Source: Acidobacteriaceae bacterium
Lineage (GTDB): Bacteria > Acidobacteriota > Terriglobia > Terriglobales > Acidobacteriaceae
Direction of reading: 5' to 3'
NCBI GenBank assembly: GCA_025355505.1
Contig: JANXZM010000026.1
Span: 1-62,043, forward strand
DNA: 62,043 nt
In this document: piece by piece, positions 25,757 through 36,569 of the stretch
How the letters are laid out: each line of letters begins with the position of its first letter
How positions within the stretch are numbered: the stretch's first letter is position 1
Notes under the pieces: generated by a model
What the model was told of the DNA's origin: nothing
Seen by the model: only the letters and a program-made list of their open reading frames with translations
The model's database searches: none
Made by a program: the position numbers and the translations under genes

Positions 25757-28700
25757 CTACTGCACGATCAGCGTCACCGGATCCGAGTGTGACTTAGCGC
25801 CCTCGGTCGCCGTTACGCTGACGGCGGGGAACGTTCCCAGCGTAGTCGGGGTCTGGATGGCGACAGTGCCCGATCCTGACTTTGTTGCGTCGGCCGCTGC
25901 TGTGGCTGTCACTGCGACGGTCGCCGTGCTTGGCACCGTCGCCGGGGTCGTGTAGACCCCGGTGGCGTCCACCGAGCCGTTCGCGCTCCCACCGGTGACC
26001 GCCCAGGTCACTGTTTGATTGGCGGAGTTGTTGACGACGGCTGAGAATTGTTGCTGGGTGAGATTCGCAGGCCAGGCGTTACCGGCTTCGATGGCGTAGA
26101 GCTGTACGGTTGTGTTCGGAGTTACGGTTACGCTAACCGGGGGCGGGGGCGGGGGCGTTGAGCTTCCTCCTCCGCAAGCGACCATGAACCCGAGCAGTAC
26201 CAGCGAGACGCACAGGAGTGCGATCACCGAACCCTTTGACACTTTCCTGCCTGCTAGACCAATCATCACCACGCCCACGATTGGGAACGTCCATGGCAGC
26301 CAGGGATAGCGGTTGGTAGCCCGCTGGATCGCGTTTCCCGTCCCGGGGTTCGGACCTTTGGTCGTGATGGTCAAAGTCACCGTCTGAGGTGAGGACGCGC
26401 CAGTATTGATCTGGGTTGGACTGAAGACGCAAACTGCGGTCGTGTCGGGCAAGCCCGAGGGACAGGCGAACGTCAAGTTGGTCGCGAACGTCGTCGCGCC
26501 GCCCGTGGCGGTGGCTGTAAAGCTATAAGCGAGAGTCGTCTGTCCCGCCAGTACCGTGTGCGAAGTGCTGCTGGTCGTCCAGGTGAAATCGGGAGGCGGA
26601 CCCACCGTCAGGGTGAAGGTCTCCGACCTGGTGACAACGGGTAGGCCGGTTATTCCCTGGAGAGTGACCGTACTAGTTCCCTGCGGTGTACTCCCAGTCG
26701 TGCTCACACTCAGTGTCACCGTCACCGGGTTCGCGGCGGTTGGATTTACCGTACTCGATGGTGTAAAGCCGCAGGTCGCTTGCGCCGGCAATCCGCTGGG
26801 ACAACTCAGAAATACGGGGTATGCGAACGAACCGGAAGCCGTGACCTGGAAAGTAGCGGTTTGCGTCAGACCCTGAGGCACGATGACCGGGTTGGGGCTG
26901 ACCGGCGTCAGCGCGAAGTCTACGACGTGCAGCGTGGCGGCGGCATCGTGCGTAGTGGTGCCGGCATCCGTACCCACGCCGTGGGCATTGAAGCTGTAGT
27001 CGCCTACGGCTCCGCCCGCGGTCACGGTGTAGGTTCCCGTCGGCGTGACCTGCGCCGGATTCAGCGTACAGGTTGACGGCTTCGTTCCCGTGCAACTCAG
27101 GTTCACCGGACTGTTGTATGCGCCCTGCGCCGTCAGGGTGCCCTGGAAGGTGGCATTCTGAAATGGAAACACGGTCTGCGGCGAGTCGGAAATGACGTTG
27201 CTGAAATCAGGTGCCACTGCCAGGTTGAATTCCCAGATGCCGCGTCCGTAGGTGGACACGCGCAGCTTCTTTACGATTCCATTGTTGAAGATTTGGACCG
27301 CCGTTACCGGCGCGCTCGGCAGGAATCCGGAACCGGAACTGGCGGCCGGACCCACTTCGGTCCAGACACCTCCTGCGCCCGTCGTCGGGCTGGAGAAAAG
27401 GCCCACATCCGTTCCGGCATAGACGACGTGCGCTGCCGAATCCACCAACAGCGAACCGACTGGGGCATCTGGCAGCCCGGTTAATCCGCTTCCGGTCCAG
27501 TCAGTCCAGCCTGTGCCGGCATTTGTCGTCTTCCATACATGCGAAGTGTGGAAGCCCATGATTCCGACATACGCGGTATTGCCGGTCGTATCCGCATTGT
27601 CGATCGCCACTGAGCCGATGGCGTAGTTCTTGGGGTTGATGTTGCCGGTTACATTCGCCATCAACATGGTTGACGCGCTGGTTGTGCGCCAGACTTCACC
27701 GCCGGGGATCAGAGTGCCGCAGTACTGATTAGCAGCCGTGCAGAAAGGCCCCAATCCGAACGTGGTCGCATAGACAACGTTGGAAAGGCCATTGACGTCC
27801 TTCGGCCCGCCTGCGGCTAATGCGGCAACCTGATTGACTTCGCCGCCGCTGCACGCCGTTGTATCCAAGGTGTCGAAATTGTTGCTCAACGTGCTGAAAG
27901 TGCCAGGCCCGTTGGGCGGGTTCGTGGTTCCGCGCCATATTCGGCAGGTGCCGATCAGCATGTTGCTAGAGTTCTGTGGGTCCAGAATGTACGGGGTGTA
28001 GAAGGCTCCAACGTCTATGTTTCCGGCAAAATTCCGGATCGTATTGGGGGGAGCGGCTTCGAGGTTCGTGCTGTTGTCGTCGCAACCTGTACCCATCTCG
28101 CAAATACCGATGATCGATCCTGGGTTCGATGCGAACCACTCAGTGACATTGGTCGGGTTAATAGCGTTGTAGCCTCCGTCGCCGCCGAGTGCATTCTGCC
28201 AAGTGGTGCTGCTGGTCGCGGTGCCAGTCTTGGGAGAGCCGTTGTCCTGCGTACCACCCAGCATGATGTCCGCGTTGGTCGGGTGCACGGAGAACGACAC
28301 GAACTCCGTCATGGAGCCCAGCGTCTCACTCAGGCTGTCAAACTGATTGGTTCCTGCGCAACTGCCGGTGGTCAGGCCGAGGTAGCCGTCCAAGGTTCGG
28401 CTGATGCCGCCGTCGTGCGCGAAGTAGCCGGGGGACTTACCACCCGCGACCATGAAAGCCATCCCGTGTTGGTCCGGATGGACGTGTGCCAAAGCGCCGA
28501 GCGGGTTGCATCCATACACGTGAGTGAGGTTAAGCCAGTTGCCCTGCGAGCAAGCAGTTTGGGTGTTGGACGTGAGGGTGCATTTGTAAATGTTGCGAGT
28601 GCCCGCATATACGTCTGTCGCCGTTGCCGTTGAACTGACCACAGCGGCGAGCTCCAGGTCATAGGTGCCCTGCACCACGCCGCAACCGCCGGGGTCGCCA

Positions 28701-29960
28701 CAATTTGTAATCCCAGTATCCGGAATCTGGGTCCAGGCCGTTCCACCGTTGATCGTTCTCCAGATGCCGTCGTCGACTTCGCTCAATTGCACGTCAACGA
28801 CCCACACATAGAGCTCGTTGCGTCCGGGTGTCACAGCGAACTCAGCTCGATAGATGGGGCAACTGCCTGAGTTCGAAGCGGCAGGGCAGTTTGCAGTGGT
28901 GAGCCTCGCAGTTGGCTGGGTGGCCAGGCGGGTGAAATGCTGGCCGTCGGTGGAAGAGTAAATGCCGTGTCGCCGGATGGCCGCATAGAAAGCGCCCTGG
29001 GTGGTGTTGTAAACCACGCCCGTCGCCGAAGCCGCAACCGCATTGTCCGATAGGGTCACTCGATGCCAGATCGCACCGGCATCGATAGAGTAGTAGAGTC
29101 CCCGAGCGGTCGCAACACCGTCCTGTTCAAGCCCAAAGGTAAACCCAATGTCACCGGCGGTGGAGGCAACCACCAGGTTGGTGTTGGTAGTACTGAACGC
29201 GATTTTGCTGAACCCGATCCCTAGAAAAGACTGGCCACTCGCCGCTGAAGTGATCTGCTGCCAAGTTATCCCGCCATTGGTCGAGCGCAGGATTCCCATG
29301 CCATAGTAGGAATCACCCGAGGCGTTCGCTTCGCCGGTCCCAACCAGAATGACGTTGCTGTTTCCGGGTTGCAAGGCGATGGCTCCGACTGCGAGTGAGG
29401 GCTGGTCGTCGATGAGCGAGGTCCAAACTACTGAACTCGCACTGGGACTTTTGTCGCCGGCGTTGGTCGATTTCCAGAGGCCGCCGTACGCGCCTCCCAA
29501 GAAGACGGTGTTGCCGGTGGTGTCAGCCGGGTCGATCAGCACGGATGTCGCACGACCGGAAACAAAGTTGTAGTCCTGGCCGCCACTTCCGGTGGCGTCG
29601 GAGAGGAGCGGGGACGGTCCGAGGCTGACCCAAGTCGTGGCACTCGCCTGAGGTTGCGCCGTCTCGGCCGCCGCCCGCTGGGCGCGCATGGCCATTTTCT
29701 GCTGGTGCGCACGCAGGCGCAACGCGGCAGCCGATTCTCCTTTGGGCGCAATTCGGCCGCGCATGTTCCATTCTCCCCGTTTCTGAGGCTGGTCCTGGTC
29801 GTTTTCTCCGGCAGCCGGGAGCATTTTCCGGCTCGATCCCTGAGCCAATGCGCTAGGGGCAAGAAAAGAGGACGCGAGCAGAAGGAACAGGATCAGGGTC
29901 AAGAAGCTGATCGTCGAAGGGGTGGCCGAGGACAGCACGGCCGATGGCGTACGTCGCATG
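25757..29960 (-). CDS. Giant surface protein: BNR/VPS10-like propeller, Ig-like repeats, C-terminal membrane segments with internal lipobox
   Basis: About 1400 residues. ATG 29960 is chosen because GGAG (29967-29970) is well spaced and a signal peptide follows; ATG 30010 is possible. After the signal comes a long beta-propeller region with BNR-like repeats (for example GGITWQQITSA and TNAGTGWTDW), then three or more Ig-like domains rich in TVTPTGTYTVTAGG-like strands. Near the end are two hydrophobic helices joined by GRKVSKG. The second helix ends LGFMVACGGGSS, a lipobox-like cysteine about 139 residues before the end, then polyproline and a final Ig domain. It is likely a cell-surface glycan-binding or scaffolding protein (inference). 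Confidence 0.82.
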
Positions 29961-30158
29961 GTCACTCCGTGGCGAACAAGGATGGTGAGGGACTCGGAAG
30001 CATTATCCATGCTTCTCCCTGTCTAAGCAAGTTCATCCGCGTGGGGTTGGATAACTAGGAACTGTTAGTTGGCTTTTTTGACAAAAGTCACGTTATATTC
30101 TCCGTCAGCGGCTGGCGGACAAGCATGCCCTGAGCGGCAATCGAAGGGAGTGTCCACT

Positions 30159-32000
30159 CTACACGGGCTGGACTTCGGCTAATTCTTCTTCCAGTAACTG
30201 CTTGTTATAGAGATTGGTGTAATAACCGCTGCGGGTTATAAGTTCGTCGTGGGTGCCTTGTTCTACTATGCGTCCCTGGTGAAGGACGGCGATGGCGTCG
30301 GCGTTGCGGACGGTGGACACGCGGTGGGAGATGAAGATAGTGGTGCGTCCGCGCATGATTTCGCGGAGATGGTTGAGGATTTTGTCTTCGGTGTGGGTAT
30401 CCACGCTGGAGAGGGCGTCGTCGAGGATGAGGATGCGGGGGCTCCGGAGAAGGGCGCGGGCGATGGCGGTGCGCTGCTTCTGGCCTCCGGAAAGAGTGAT
30501 GCCGCGTTCGCCGACGGTGGTGTTGTAGCCTTCGGGGAAATTTTCGATGTCGTGGGCGATGTTGGCGGCGGCGGCGGCGGCTTTGATGTCGTCGAGCGAG
30601 GGCTCGCCGTCTTCCTGCGAAACTTCGTGCGATATACCGTACGCGATGTTTTCGCGGATCGTGTCGCTGAACAGGAATGTTTCCTGGGGAACGAATCCGA
30701 TGTGGCGGCGCAGGGCGTCGAGAGGGAACTGGCGGACGGGGCGGCCGTCGATGAGAACGGCTCCAGGCTCGGCGTCGTAGATGCGTGGAATCAGATTGAC
30801 TAGCGTTGTCTTGCCGGACCCGGTGGGTCCAACAATAGCTAGGCTGGAGCCGGCGGGGATGCGCAGGTTGATGTCTTTGAGAACGGAGACGCCGTTGTAG
30901 GCGAAGTTGAGATTGCGGAATTCAACTTCGCCAAGGATTTCGCTGGTGGAGCGCCGGGCGTCCCCGCCCGGCTGGACGGGCGGGGCGCCCGTCTCTCCAC
31001 TATTCGTAGTTATGTCTGCGCCTACATTTGCGTCGGCTATTTCGGGTTGCTCGGAGAGGATTTCATCGATACGCGCCATCGACGCTGTACCTCGTTGGAA
31101 AATGTTGATGACCCATCCCAGGGCGATGACCGGCCAGGTCAGCTGCACCATGTAGGTGTTGAAGGCGACGAAATCGCCAACGTTCATCTTTCCCTGGAGG
31201 ACTTGTCGTCCGCCAAGCCAAAGCACGATGACCACGGCGCCGCCCAGCATCAGTTCCAGCGTGGGCCAAAGCATTCCCATCAGACGGACCAGGCCCAGAC
31301 TGCGGCGGATGTATTCCTGGTTGGCGCCCTCGAAGGCGGCGATCTCGGACTGTTCCTGCACATAGGCTCGAATGACGCGGGCGCCGGAAAAATTTTCCTG
31401 GGCGCGCGCCGAGATGTCGGAGAACATGGCCTGAATCCGTTCGAAGCGCTCGTGAATCCGGCGCCCGAAATACTGGATGACGATGCTGGCGATGGGCAGC
31501 GGCAGAAAGGCGTAGAGGGTGAGCTTGGGGCTGATGGCGAGCATGAAGCCCAGAGCGCCGGCGGTGAAGACGATGGTGTTCGCCGAGTACATGATGGCTG
31601 GGCCCAGCAGCATGCGGACCGCGTTCAGGTCGTTGGTGGCGCGGGCCATGATGTCGCCGGTACGGTTGCGCTGGTAGTAGGAGTAAGAAAGGCGCTCAAG
31701 ATGCTTGAACAGGTCGTTGCGCAAGTCAAACTCGATATCGCGAGAGATGCCAATCACCACCCAGCGTGTCAGGAACTGAAAAATTCCCTTGATGAGCGCG
31801 ATGGCAATTACGAGCAGAGAGTAGGTGAGAAGTTTCTGGCGGGTTACGCCGGAGTGAAGATCGTTGACGGCGCGGCGCAGGACTTGCGGAAACAGTATCC
31901 AGACTCCGTTATTGAATAAGACGCAGAGCCCCCCCCAGAATAGACCGCTGCGGTGACGCTTCAGATAGGGAACGAGGGGACGTAGGCTCTTCGGCAGCAT
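30159..32000 (-). CDS. MsbA-like ABC exporter (half-transporter, TMD-NBD)
   Basis: 613 residues: six-helix ABC type-1 domain (about 15-310), then an NBD with Walker A GPTGSGKTTLVN, signature LSGGQKQRTAIARAL, Walker B ILILDDALSSVD and switch His in FISHRVST. Half-transporters of this type export lipids, lipid A or drugs as homodimers. The linker between TMD and NBD (about 334-351, ETGAPPVQPGGDARRSTS) is encoded by a palindromic repeat. The stop lies near the region of decayed sequence 32001-32806. Specific substrate cannot be assigned. Confidence 0.9.
   Translation of the reverse strand: MLPKSLRPLVPYLKRHRSGLFWGGLCVLFNNGVWILFPQVLRRAVNDLHSGVTRQKLLTYSLLVIAIALIKGIFQFLTRWVVIGISRDIEFDLRNDLFKHLERLSYSYYQRNRTGDIMARATNDLNAVRMLLGPAIMYSANTIVFTAGALGFMLAISPKLTLYAFLPLPIASIVIQYFGRRIHERFERIQAMFSDISARAQENFSGARVIRAYVQEQSEIAAFEGANQEYIRRSLGLVRLMGMLWPTLELMLGGAVVIVLWLGGRQVLQGKMNVGDFVAFNTYMVQLTWPVIALGWVINIFQRGTASMARIDEILSEQPEIADANVGADITTNSGETGAPPVQPGGDARRSTSEILGEVEFRNLNFAYNGVSVLKDINLRIPAGSSLAIVGPTGSGKTTLVNLIPRIYDAEPGAVLIDGRPVRQFPLDALRRHIGFVPQETFLFSDTIRENIAYGISHEVSQEDGEPSLDDIKAAAAAANIAHDIENFPEGYNTTVGERGITLSGGQKQRTAIARALLRSPRILILDDALSSVDTHTEDKILNHLREIMRGRTTIFISHRVSTVRNADAIAVLHQGRIVEQGTHDELITRSGYYTNLYNKQLLEEELAEVQPV
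30946..31000. repeat. 55-bp palindromic element inside the ABC exporter gene
   Basis: Reverse complement reads GTGGAGAGACGGGCGCCCCG... and aligns along its length with the intergenic element at 40238-40292. It is in frame and encodes the TMD-NBD linker. Confidence 0.75.
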
Positions 32001-32049
32001 GTCGTCTGGTAAATCCGATTGTAGCAGCGGCGGGTCCGGATTTTTGCCC

Positions 32050-32665
32050 GGCGGGCGCTAGGGCGATGAAGGCGGCACTAAGCGCCAGGGCGGTCCACAC
32101 CGGCAGCATGCTGGCAGAGAACATCAATGCTCAGCAGAGCAGATCTGGGAGTCGCGATTGCGGTCATCACGTCGGGACGGATGTGCTGCCTGGGCGTGAC
32201 CAGCCGACGGAGTTGATGCGCGATTTTAATCGCATGGCCGAACCCATCGAAGGGTTGGTGGATTCGCAATCGCAGTGGTCGCTGTGGGAGTTGGTAGAGC
32301 AGGTGGCGCACGACGCCGAGTACAAAACTCCGGCGCGGGGCTGCCGAGTTACGGCGACGGCCGACGCGGCGGACAACGTGGTGAGGAACTCAACGCGCTA
32401 TACTGCTGAAGGCACGACAGTGGAGGTGCGACTGGAGCGGCAGCAGGCGGCGAACCGGCATGAAATCGTGGTTCGCGTGCTTGATTCCGGTCCAGGCGTT
32501 CCAGACGAAGCGTTGCCAAACATATTTGAGCTTTTTTATCGACTGGACGATGCCCGCAACCGCACAAACCGGGGGAGCGGGTCTGGGCCTGTCGATCGCG
32601 GACCGGGCCATCAGGCTGCATGGTGGCCAACTTCGTGCATCCAACCGCAAAGAGGGTGGGTAAGC
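32050..32665 (+). pseudogene. Decayed sensor histidine kinase (CpxA/EnvZ type) fragment
   Basis: A HAMP-like end (MRDFNRMAEPIEGLVDSQS) joins directly to SLWELVEQVAHDAEYKT, the region before the ATP-binding domain. The phosphoacceptor (H-box) helix hairpin that should lie between them is missing. N-box NVVRNSTRYTAEGT and G1 LDSGPGVPDEALPNIFELFYRLDD follow. The G2 region GAGLGLSIADRAIRLHGGQ continues in another frame, so there is also a frameshift (about 32550-32580). The 5' sensor part is not open. A response-regulator partner is absent. Region 32001-32806 holds no other gene. Confidence 0.75.
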
Positions 32666-32806
32666 GGTTGAAATCCGGATTCCGGCTGCTTCCGGGTTTG
32701 CTCTTCCCGCTCATTCCTGATAAACAAATTATTTCAGCCACAAGCTTCAATCTCCGTGACGGCTGGCCGAATATCGCCAGCGGACGGGAAGCGGCTGGGA
32801 GAACAG

Positions 32807-34066
32807 ATGTCGAAGAAAATTCGCTTGGTCGTCGCGCTCGTGGGCATGTGCGCCCTCAGTTTATTTCTGCTCAGTTGTGGCAGTTCCTCTTCCCGGCCCT
32901 CCGGACTTTTGTATGTGCTGACCCAGGGCAGTAACGGGACGGGCAACAACGTGAGTTCCTTTGCCATCGATTTGGGTAGCGGGGGGTTGTCGCTGGTCAA
33001 TTCGAATGCCAGTACGTGCGCAACCGCGGGCGCCTGCGGACTTCCGCTGCAAATTGTGCTCGACCCGACGGGCGCGACGGCTTTCGTCCTAAATCAGAAT
33101 GCCATTTCCTCGTACAAAGTGAACTCCGACGGAAGTTTTGGGGCGCCGACGACCCCGACCCCCTGGACGGTGCCAGCCGGAGACACGGCCGTTGCCATGT
33201 CGCGCGATGCCAGCGGCAATCTCTTGCTTGTCATCACCGAGGGAAATCAAAGTCTAATCCCGCCATTGACTCCGCAATTGTATGTGTTCAGCACGAAGCC
33301 GGGAGCGACGAGTTTAACGCTAACCGGGAACAATTGCCCGGAAACAAACACACCCTGTCCATATCCGTTGCCCAGAACTCCCACCGCCCTCTCGGCCATT
33401 GCGGTCAGTACTCCGGCTGAGGAACTTCTCTTTGTAACCAGCAACCATGATCTTTCCAATATCCACAATGACAATACTGTGAGCCTGTATGGCGTGGGTT
33501 CCGATGGCACCCTGACAGAGAAAATCGGTTCGCCTTATGCCACATCCACCATCAACCCACTCTCGGTGCTGGCGGTCAACACAAACCAGGCCGGGCAGAA
33601 TAGTAGCGGCGGCGTGTTTGTTTATGTGGGCGCTGCGGGGAATGCGTCCGGGGCGCTGGATGCTTTCCATGTGTGCACGGTTGTCGATGGTTCAACCTGC
33701 CTGCAGACCGACTTGGACAATGCGAAGCTTTTCCCAGTTGGAACGCCCACCCCATCAGGTCAGAACCCGGTGGGCATGGTGGTGGATCCGACGAACAATT
33801 TCCTCTATGTTGTGTGCGAAGCCACGAACCAGGTTTTTGGATATCGCATCGGCACAACGACGGGACTGTTGACCGCGCCGGCGAACCAGCCAACCGGATC
33901 GCAGCCCGTAGCTCTGGCAATCCATTCAAGCGGTAAGTTCCTCTACACGTCGAATAGCACCGCGAATAGCATCTCGGCCTTCACGCTAAGTACGACCAGC
34001 GGTTCCATGAGCAGTCTCCCTGTGGTGAATAGTCCGGCGGGGCCGAGCGGGATGGCGGCGAGGTAG
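32807..34066 (+). CDS. Beta-propeller lipoprotein (lactonase-like/YVTN-type repeats)
   Basis: About 419 residues from ATG 32807. The signal peptide ends with LFLLSCGSSSSRP (lipobox LLSC). Repeats such as GLLYVLTQG, NPLSVLAVNTN, NPVGMVVDPTNNFLYVVCE and QPVALAIHSSGKFLYTSN fit a seven-bladed propeller. Family members include 6-phosphogluconolactonase-like and surface NHL proteins, but no catalytic residue can be named. Located next to a kinase pseudogene, convergent with lptFG. Confidence 0.75.
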   Translation: MSKKIRLVVALVGMCALSLFLLSCGSSSSRPSGLLYVLTQGSNGTGNNVSSFAIDLGSGGLSLVNSNASTCATAGACGLPLQIVLDPTGATAFVLNQNAISSYKVNSDGSFGAPTTPTPWTVPAGDTAVAMSRDASGNLLLVITEGNQSLIPPLTPQLYVFSTKPGATSLTLTGNNCPETNTPCPYPLPRTPTALSAIAVSTPAEELLFVTSNHDLSNIHNDNTVSLYGVGSDGTLTEKIGSPYATSTINPLSVLAVNTNQAGQNSSGGVFVYVGAAGNASGALDAFHVCTVVDGSTCLQTDLDNAKLFPVGTPTPSGQNPVGMVVDPTNNFLYVVCEATNQVFGYRIGTTTGLLTAPANQPTGSQPVALAIHSSGKFLYTSNSTANSISAFTLSTTSGSMSSLPVVNSPAGPSGMAAR

Positions 34067-34076
34067 AAGCATTCAG

Positions 34077-34127
34077 CCATTGAATCATTAAAACCCAGCT
34101 TGAATTTTAGGTTTTCATTGATTCAAT
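34077..34127. terminator. Inverted ATTGAATCA repeat between convergent genes
   Basis: ATTGAATCATTAAAACC is partly complementary to GGTTTTCATTGATTCAAT further right, and ACTCAATGACTCAATAG follows. It fits a shared terminator between the propeller gene and lptFG, though the TCAATGACTCAATGA words also look like a small tandem repeat. Confidence 0.45.
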
Positions 34128-34150
34128 GACTCAATGACTCAATAGTTTCA

Positions 34151-36511
34151 TCACGTGGGCATCCGAAGGATGAGATAGCCTCCGATAAAACCGAATACCA
34201 GGTCTGGCGACCAGGCTGCGACCGCGGGCGGGAGCTGACTCAAATTGCCCATCGCCTCGAACAGGCCGGAGATCGTCCAATAGACCACACCGATGCCGAT
34301 GGCTGTCGCCACCCCAGCGACCGCGGAACGCTTGCCGGTGGAAAGCGCGAAGGGAATGGCGAGGACGGCCATTACTAGCGTGATCAGCGGGTAGGCAATT
34401 TTCTTCTGCAACTGCACGCGCAGGCGCACCACGTCAAATCCGCTCTGCTCCAGATCGTGAATGTAGTGGCGTAACTCCTCGTAACTCATCTCCGACGACT
34501 GTTTGATTTCCTTCTTAAAGTAGGCGGGCGCTTCGGCTAGTTCGGGATAGGTCGCAGCATCGAACTGGCGATAGTTCTCGATGGCGGATCCACTCAAGCT
34601 TCGCTCCCATCCCTGCTCATAAACCCATTTGCCCATGGACTCCGACCAGTGGGCGCGGTCGGCGGTGATGCGGTGCGTGATCTGGAAAGTGTGCGGATCG
34701 AACTGGAACACCGAGACGCCCCCGAAAACATCGCGGTCGGGATCGAAAAATTGATAGTAGTAAATGTCGGAATGCTGGCCGAATATCCATTTGCGATCCG
34801 GGCGAAGGTAAGTCTGCGCCGGCTTGCCCTTGATGCGATTGCGCAGTGCGTCCTGGCGCTTGTTGGTGTAGGGGAGATAGATCTGGTCGGAAAGAAAAAG
34901 CACGCCCGCGACCAGAGTGGAAGCAATCAGCACCGGGACGATGATGCGGTAAAGACTAATACCGGCGGCCTTGATCGCCGTGATTTCATTCGATCGCTGC
35001 AGCAGCCCGAAGGTGACCAGCACCGCCAGCAGCATGCTGAGGGGTGTGGTGTTGTAAAGAAAATAGGGCACCACGTTCAGCAAATATTCGCCTACCGTGA
35101 GGGGCGAGACCTGATTCCGCATGATGTCGCCCAGCAACTCAAACAAGGTGAACACCAGCAGCAGCATCAGGAAAGCAGCGACGATCAGGGTCAGGTAGAA
35201 CGCAAAGTTGCGCAGCACATAATCGTCGAGGATGGTGGGAAAACGAAAATTAAACAAGCGCCAGCGCCTGGGCCAGCGGGTAAGGATGCTTTCGCGAAGG
35301 GGCGCGCGTGATAACTCGCCATTTTGCGGGAGCGCTTGCGCGTTCAACTTGGAAGCTTTGATCCACGAGCGCAGCGCCGTAAGTTCAATCGGGCGGCGTT
35401 CCGATTGCCAGAGCAAAAAAAATCCTCCGGCAAGAAACGCGAGGTCGGCGAGCCAAACCCCGGCGGCAGGAGAGACGCGTCCCTGGCGCGCGAAAGACAC
35501 TCCGATCAATGAAATCGAATAGTAGAGAAACACCAGCAGAATGGTCAGGACAAATCCGCTGGACTTGCCGCCTTTCTTCGACGAAAGGCCTAGAGGAATT
35601 CCGACCAGGGCCAGGACAATGCAGGCGGTCGGCAGCGCCAGACGGCGATGGTATTCGATCAGGTGCCAGCGGCGGGTGACGGGATCGGCGGTACGTGCGA
35701 CACGAAGCAGGTCGGCAATTTTGATTTCACCCAGTGACGTGGGTTCATGTTCCCGATTGTTTTGTGCCGCCGGAATCCGGATGGGGATGTCACTGGTCTG
35801 GAAGGTGGAGATCTGGTACTGGTCCGGATTCTTCGGATCGGTTTCGTGAGTGGCGCCGTTGCTGAGATGCAAGTCCAGACTATCGGGTCCCTGGCTGACC
35901 AGCAGACCTTCCCGCGCCAGGCTGATGCGCGGCGACGATGGGTCCGTCAAGTCGGCGAGGAACACACCTTTCCAGAGCGCTCCGCCGGACATGGCCTTGA
36001 CATCCTGCACGTAGAGAATGTGCTTCGGAAACCCTTCGTAAAACACGCGGGGCTGGACTTCGAAAGAAGCCTGAGAAGCCTTGAGGTTGTCCTGTAGCTT
36101 TCCCAGGGCGGCAAGCGAGCGCGGCGCGAGATAGACGCTGTTGCCAAGAGCGAGCAACCATGCCACCAGCACGAAAATTGAGATCACGCGCAGGAAGGTC
36201 CACACCCCCATGCCACTGGCGCGCATCGCGGTGATTTCGCTGTCCGCGGCCAGACGGCTGAGTCCGATGAGGATGCCGACCAGCACGCCCATGGGAATGG
36301 TGTAGGTGAGCGCGACCGGCACCGTGAAGAAAAACATTTCCGCTACGCTCGGCAGTGGCGCGCTGTTGCGAACCACCAGTTCGAGGATGCGGCCGAGATC
36401 CCGCGTGAAAAGAGCGAAAGTAAAAACGGCCGCGCCGATCAAGGCGTGGGAGACGACTTCTCTCAGGATATAGCGGGTGAGAATGCGCATCCGCAAGGTT
36501 GGTTGACTCAT
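34151..36511 (-). CDS. Fused LptF-LptG lipopolysaccharide export permease
   Basis: 786 residues, about twice the size of one LptF or LptG. The first half (about 1-375) and second half (about 430-786) each show the YjgP/YjgQ pattern. In each half three helices come first, then a periplasmic beta-jellyroll, then three helices. Half 1: LTRYILREVVSHALIGAAVF and ALPTACIVLALVGIPLGLSS. Half 2: ILDDYVLRNFAFYLTLIVAA and IAYPLITLVMAVLAIPFALS. LptF and LptG form the inner-membrane transporter with LptB2, lifting LPS to LptC/A. A fused version gives both subunits in one chain. LptB is not nearby. Confidence 0.88.
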   Translation of the reverse strand: MSQPTLRMRILTRYILREVVSHALIGAAVFTFALFTRDLGRILELVVRNSAPLPSVAEMFFFTVPVALTYTIPMGVLVGILIGLSRLAADSEITAMRASGMGVWTFLRVISIFVLVAWLLALGNSVYLAPRSLAALGKLQDNLKASQASFEVQPRVFYEGFPKHILYVQDVKAMSGGALWKGVFLADLTDPSSPRISLAREGLLVSQGPDSLDLHLSNGATHETDPKNPDQYQISTFQTSDIPIRIPAAQNNREHEPTSLGEIKIADLLRVARTADPVTRRWHLIEYHRRLALPTACIVLALVGIPLGLSSKKGGKSSGFVLTILLVFLYYSISLIGVSFARQGRVSPAAGVWLADLAFLAGGFFLLWQSERRPIELTALRSWIKASKLNAQALPQNGELSRAPLRESILTRWPRRWRLFNFRFPTILDDYVLRNFAFYLTLIVAAFLMLLLVFTLFELLGDIMRNQVSPLTVGEYLLNVVPYFLYNTTPLSMLLAVLVTFGLLQRSNEITAIKAAGISLYRIIVPVLIASTLVAGVLFLSDQIYLPYTNKRQDALRNRIKGKPAQTYLRPDRKWIFGQHSDIYYYQFFDPDRDVFGGVSVFQFDPHTFQITHRITADRAHWSESMGKWVYEQGWERSLSGSAIENYRQFDAATYPELAEAPAYFKKEIKQSSEMSYEELRHYIHDLEQSGFDVVRLRVQLQKKIAYPLITLVMAVLAIPFALSTGKRSAVAGVATAIGIGVVYWTISGLFEAMGNLSQLPPAVAAWSPDLVFGFIGGYLILRMPT

Positions 36512-36569
36512 TGCGAGTCTAGCATGTTAGCGGGGACCAGAGCGCAAGGTGTCTTAACTTCATCAACCA

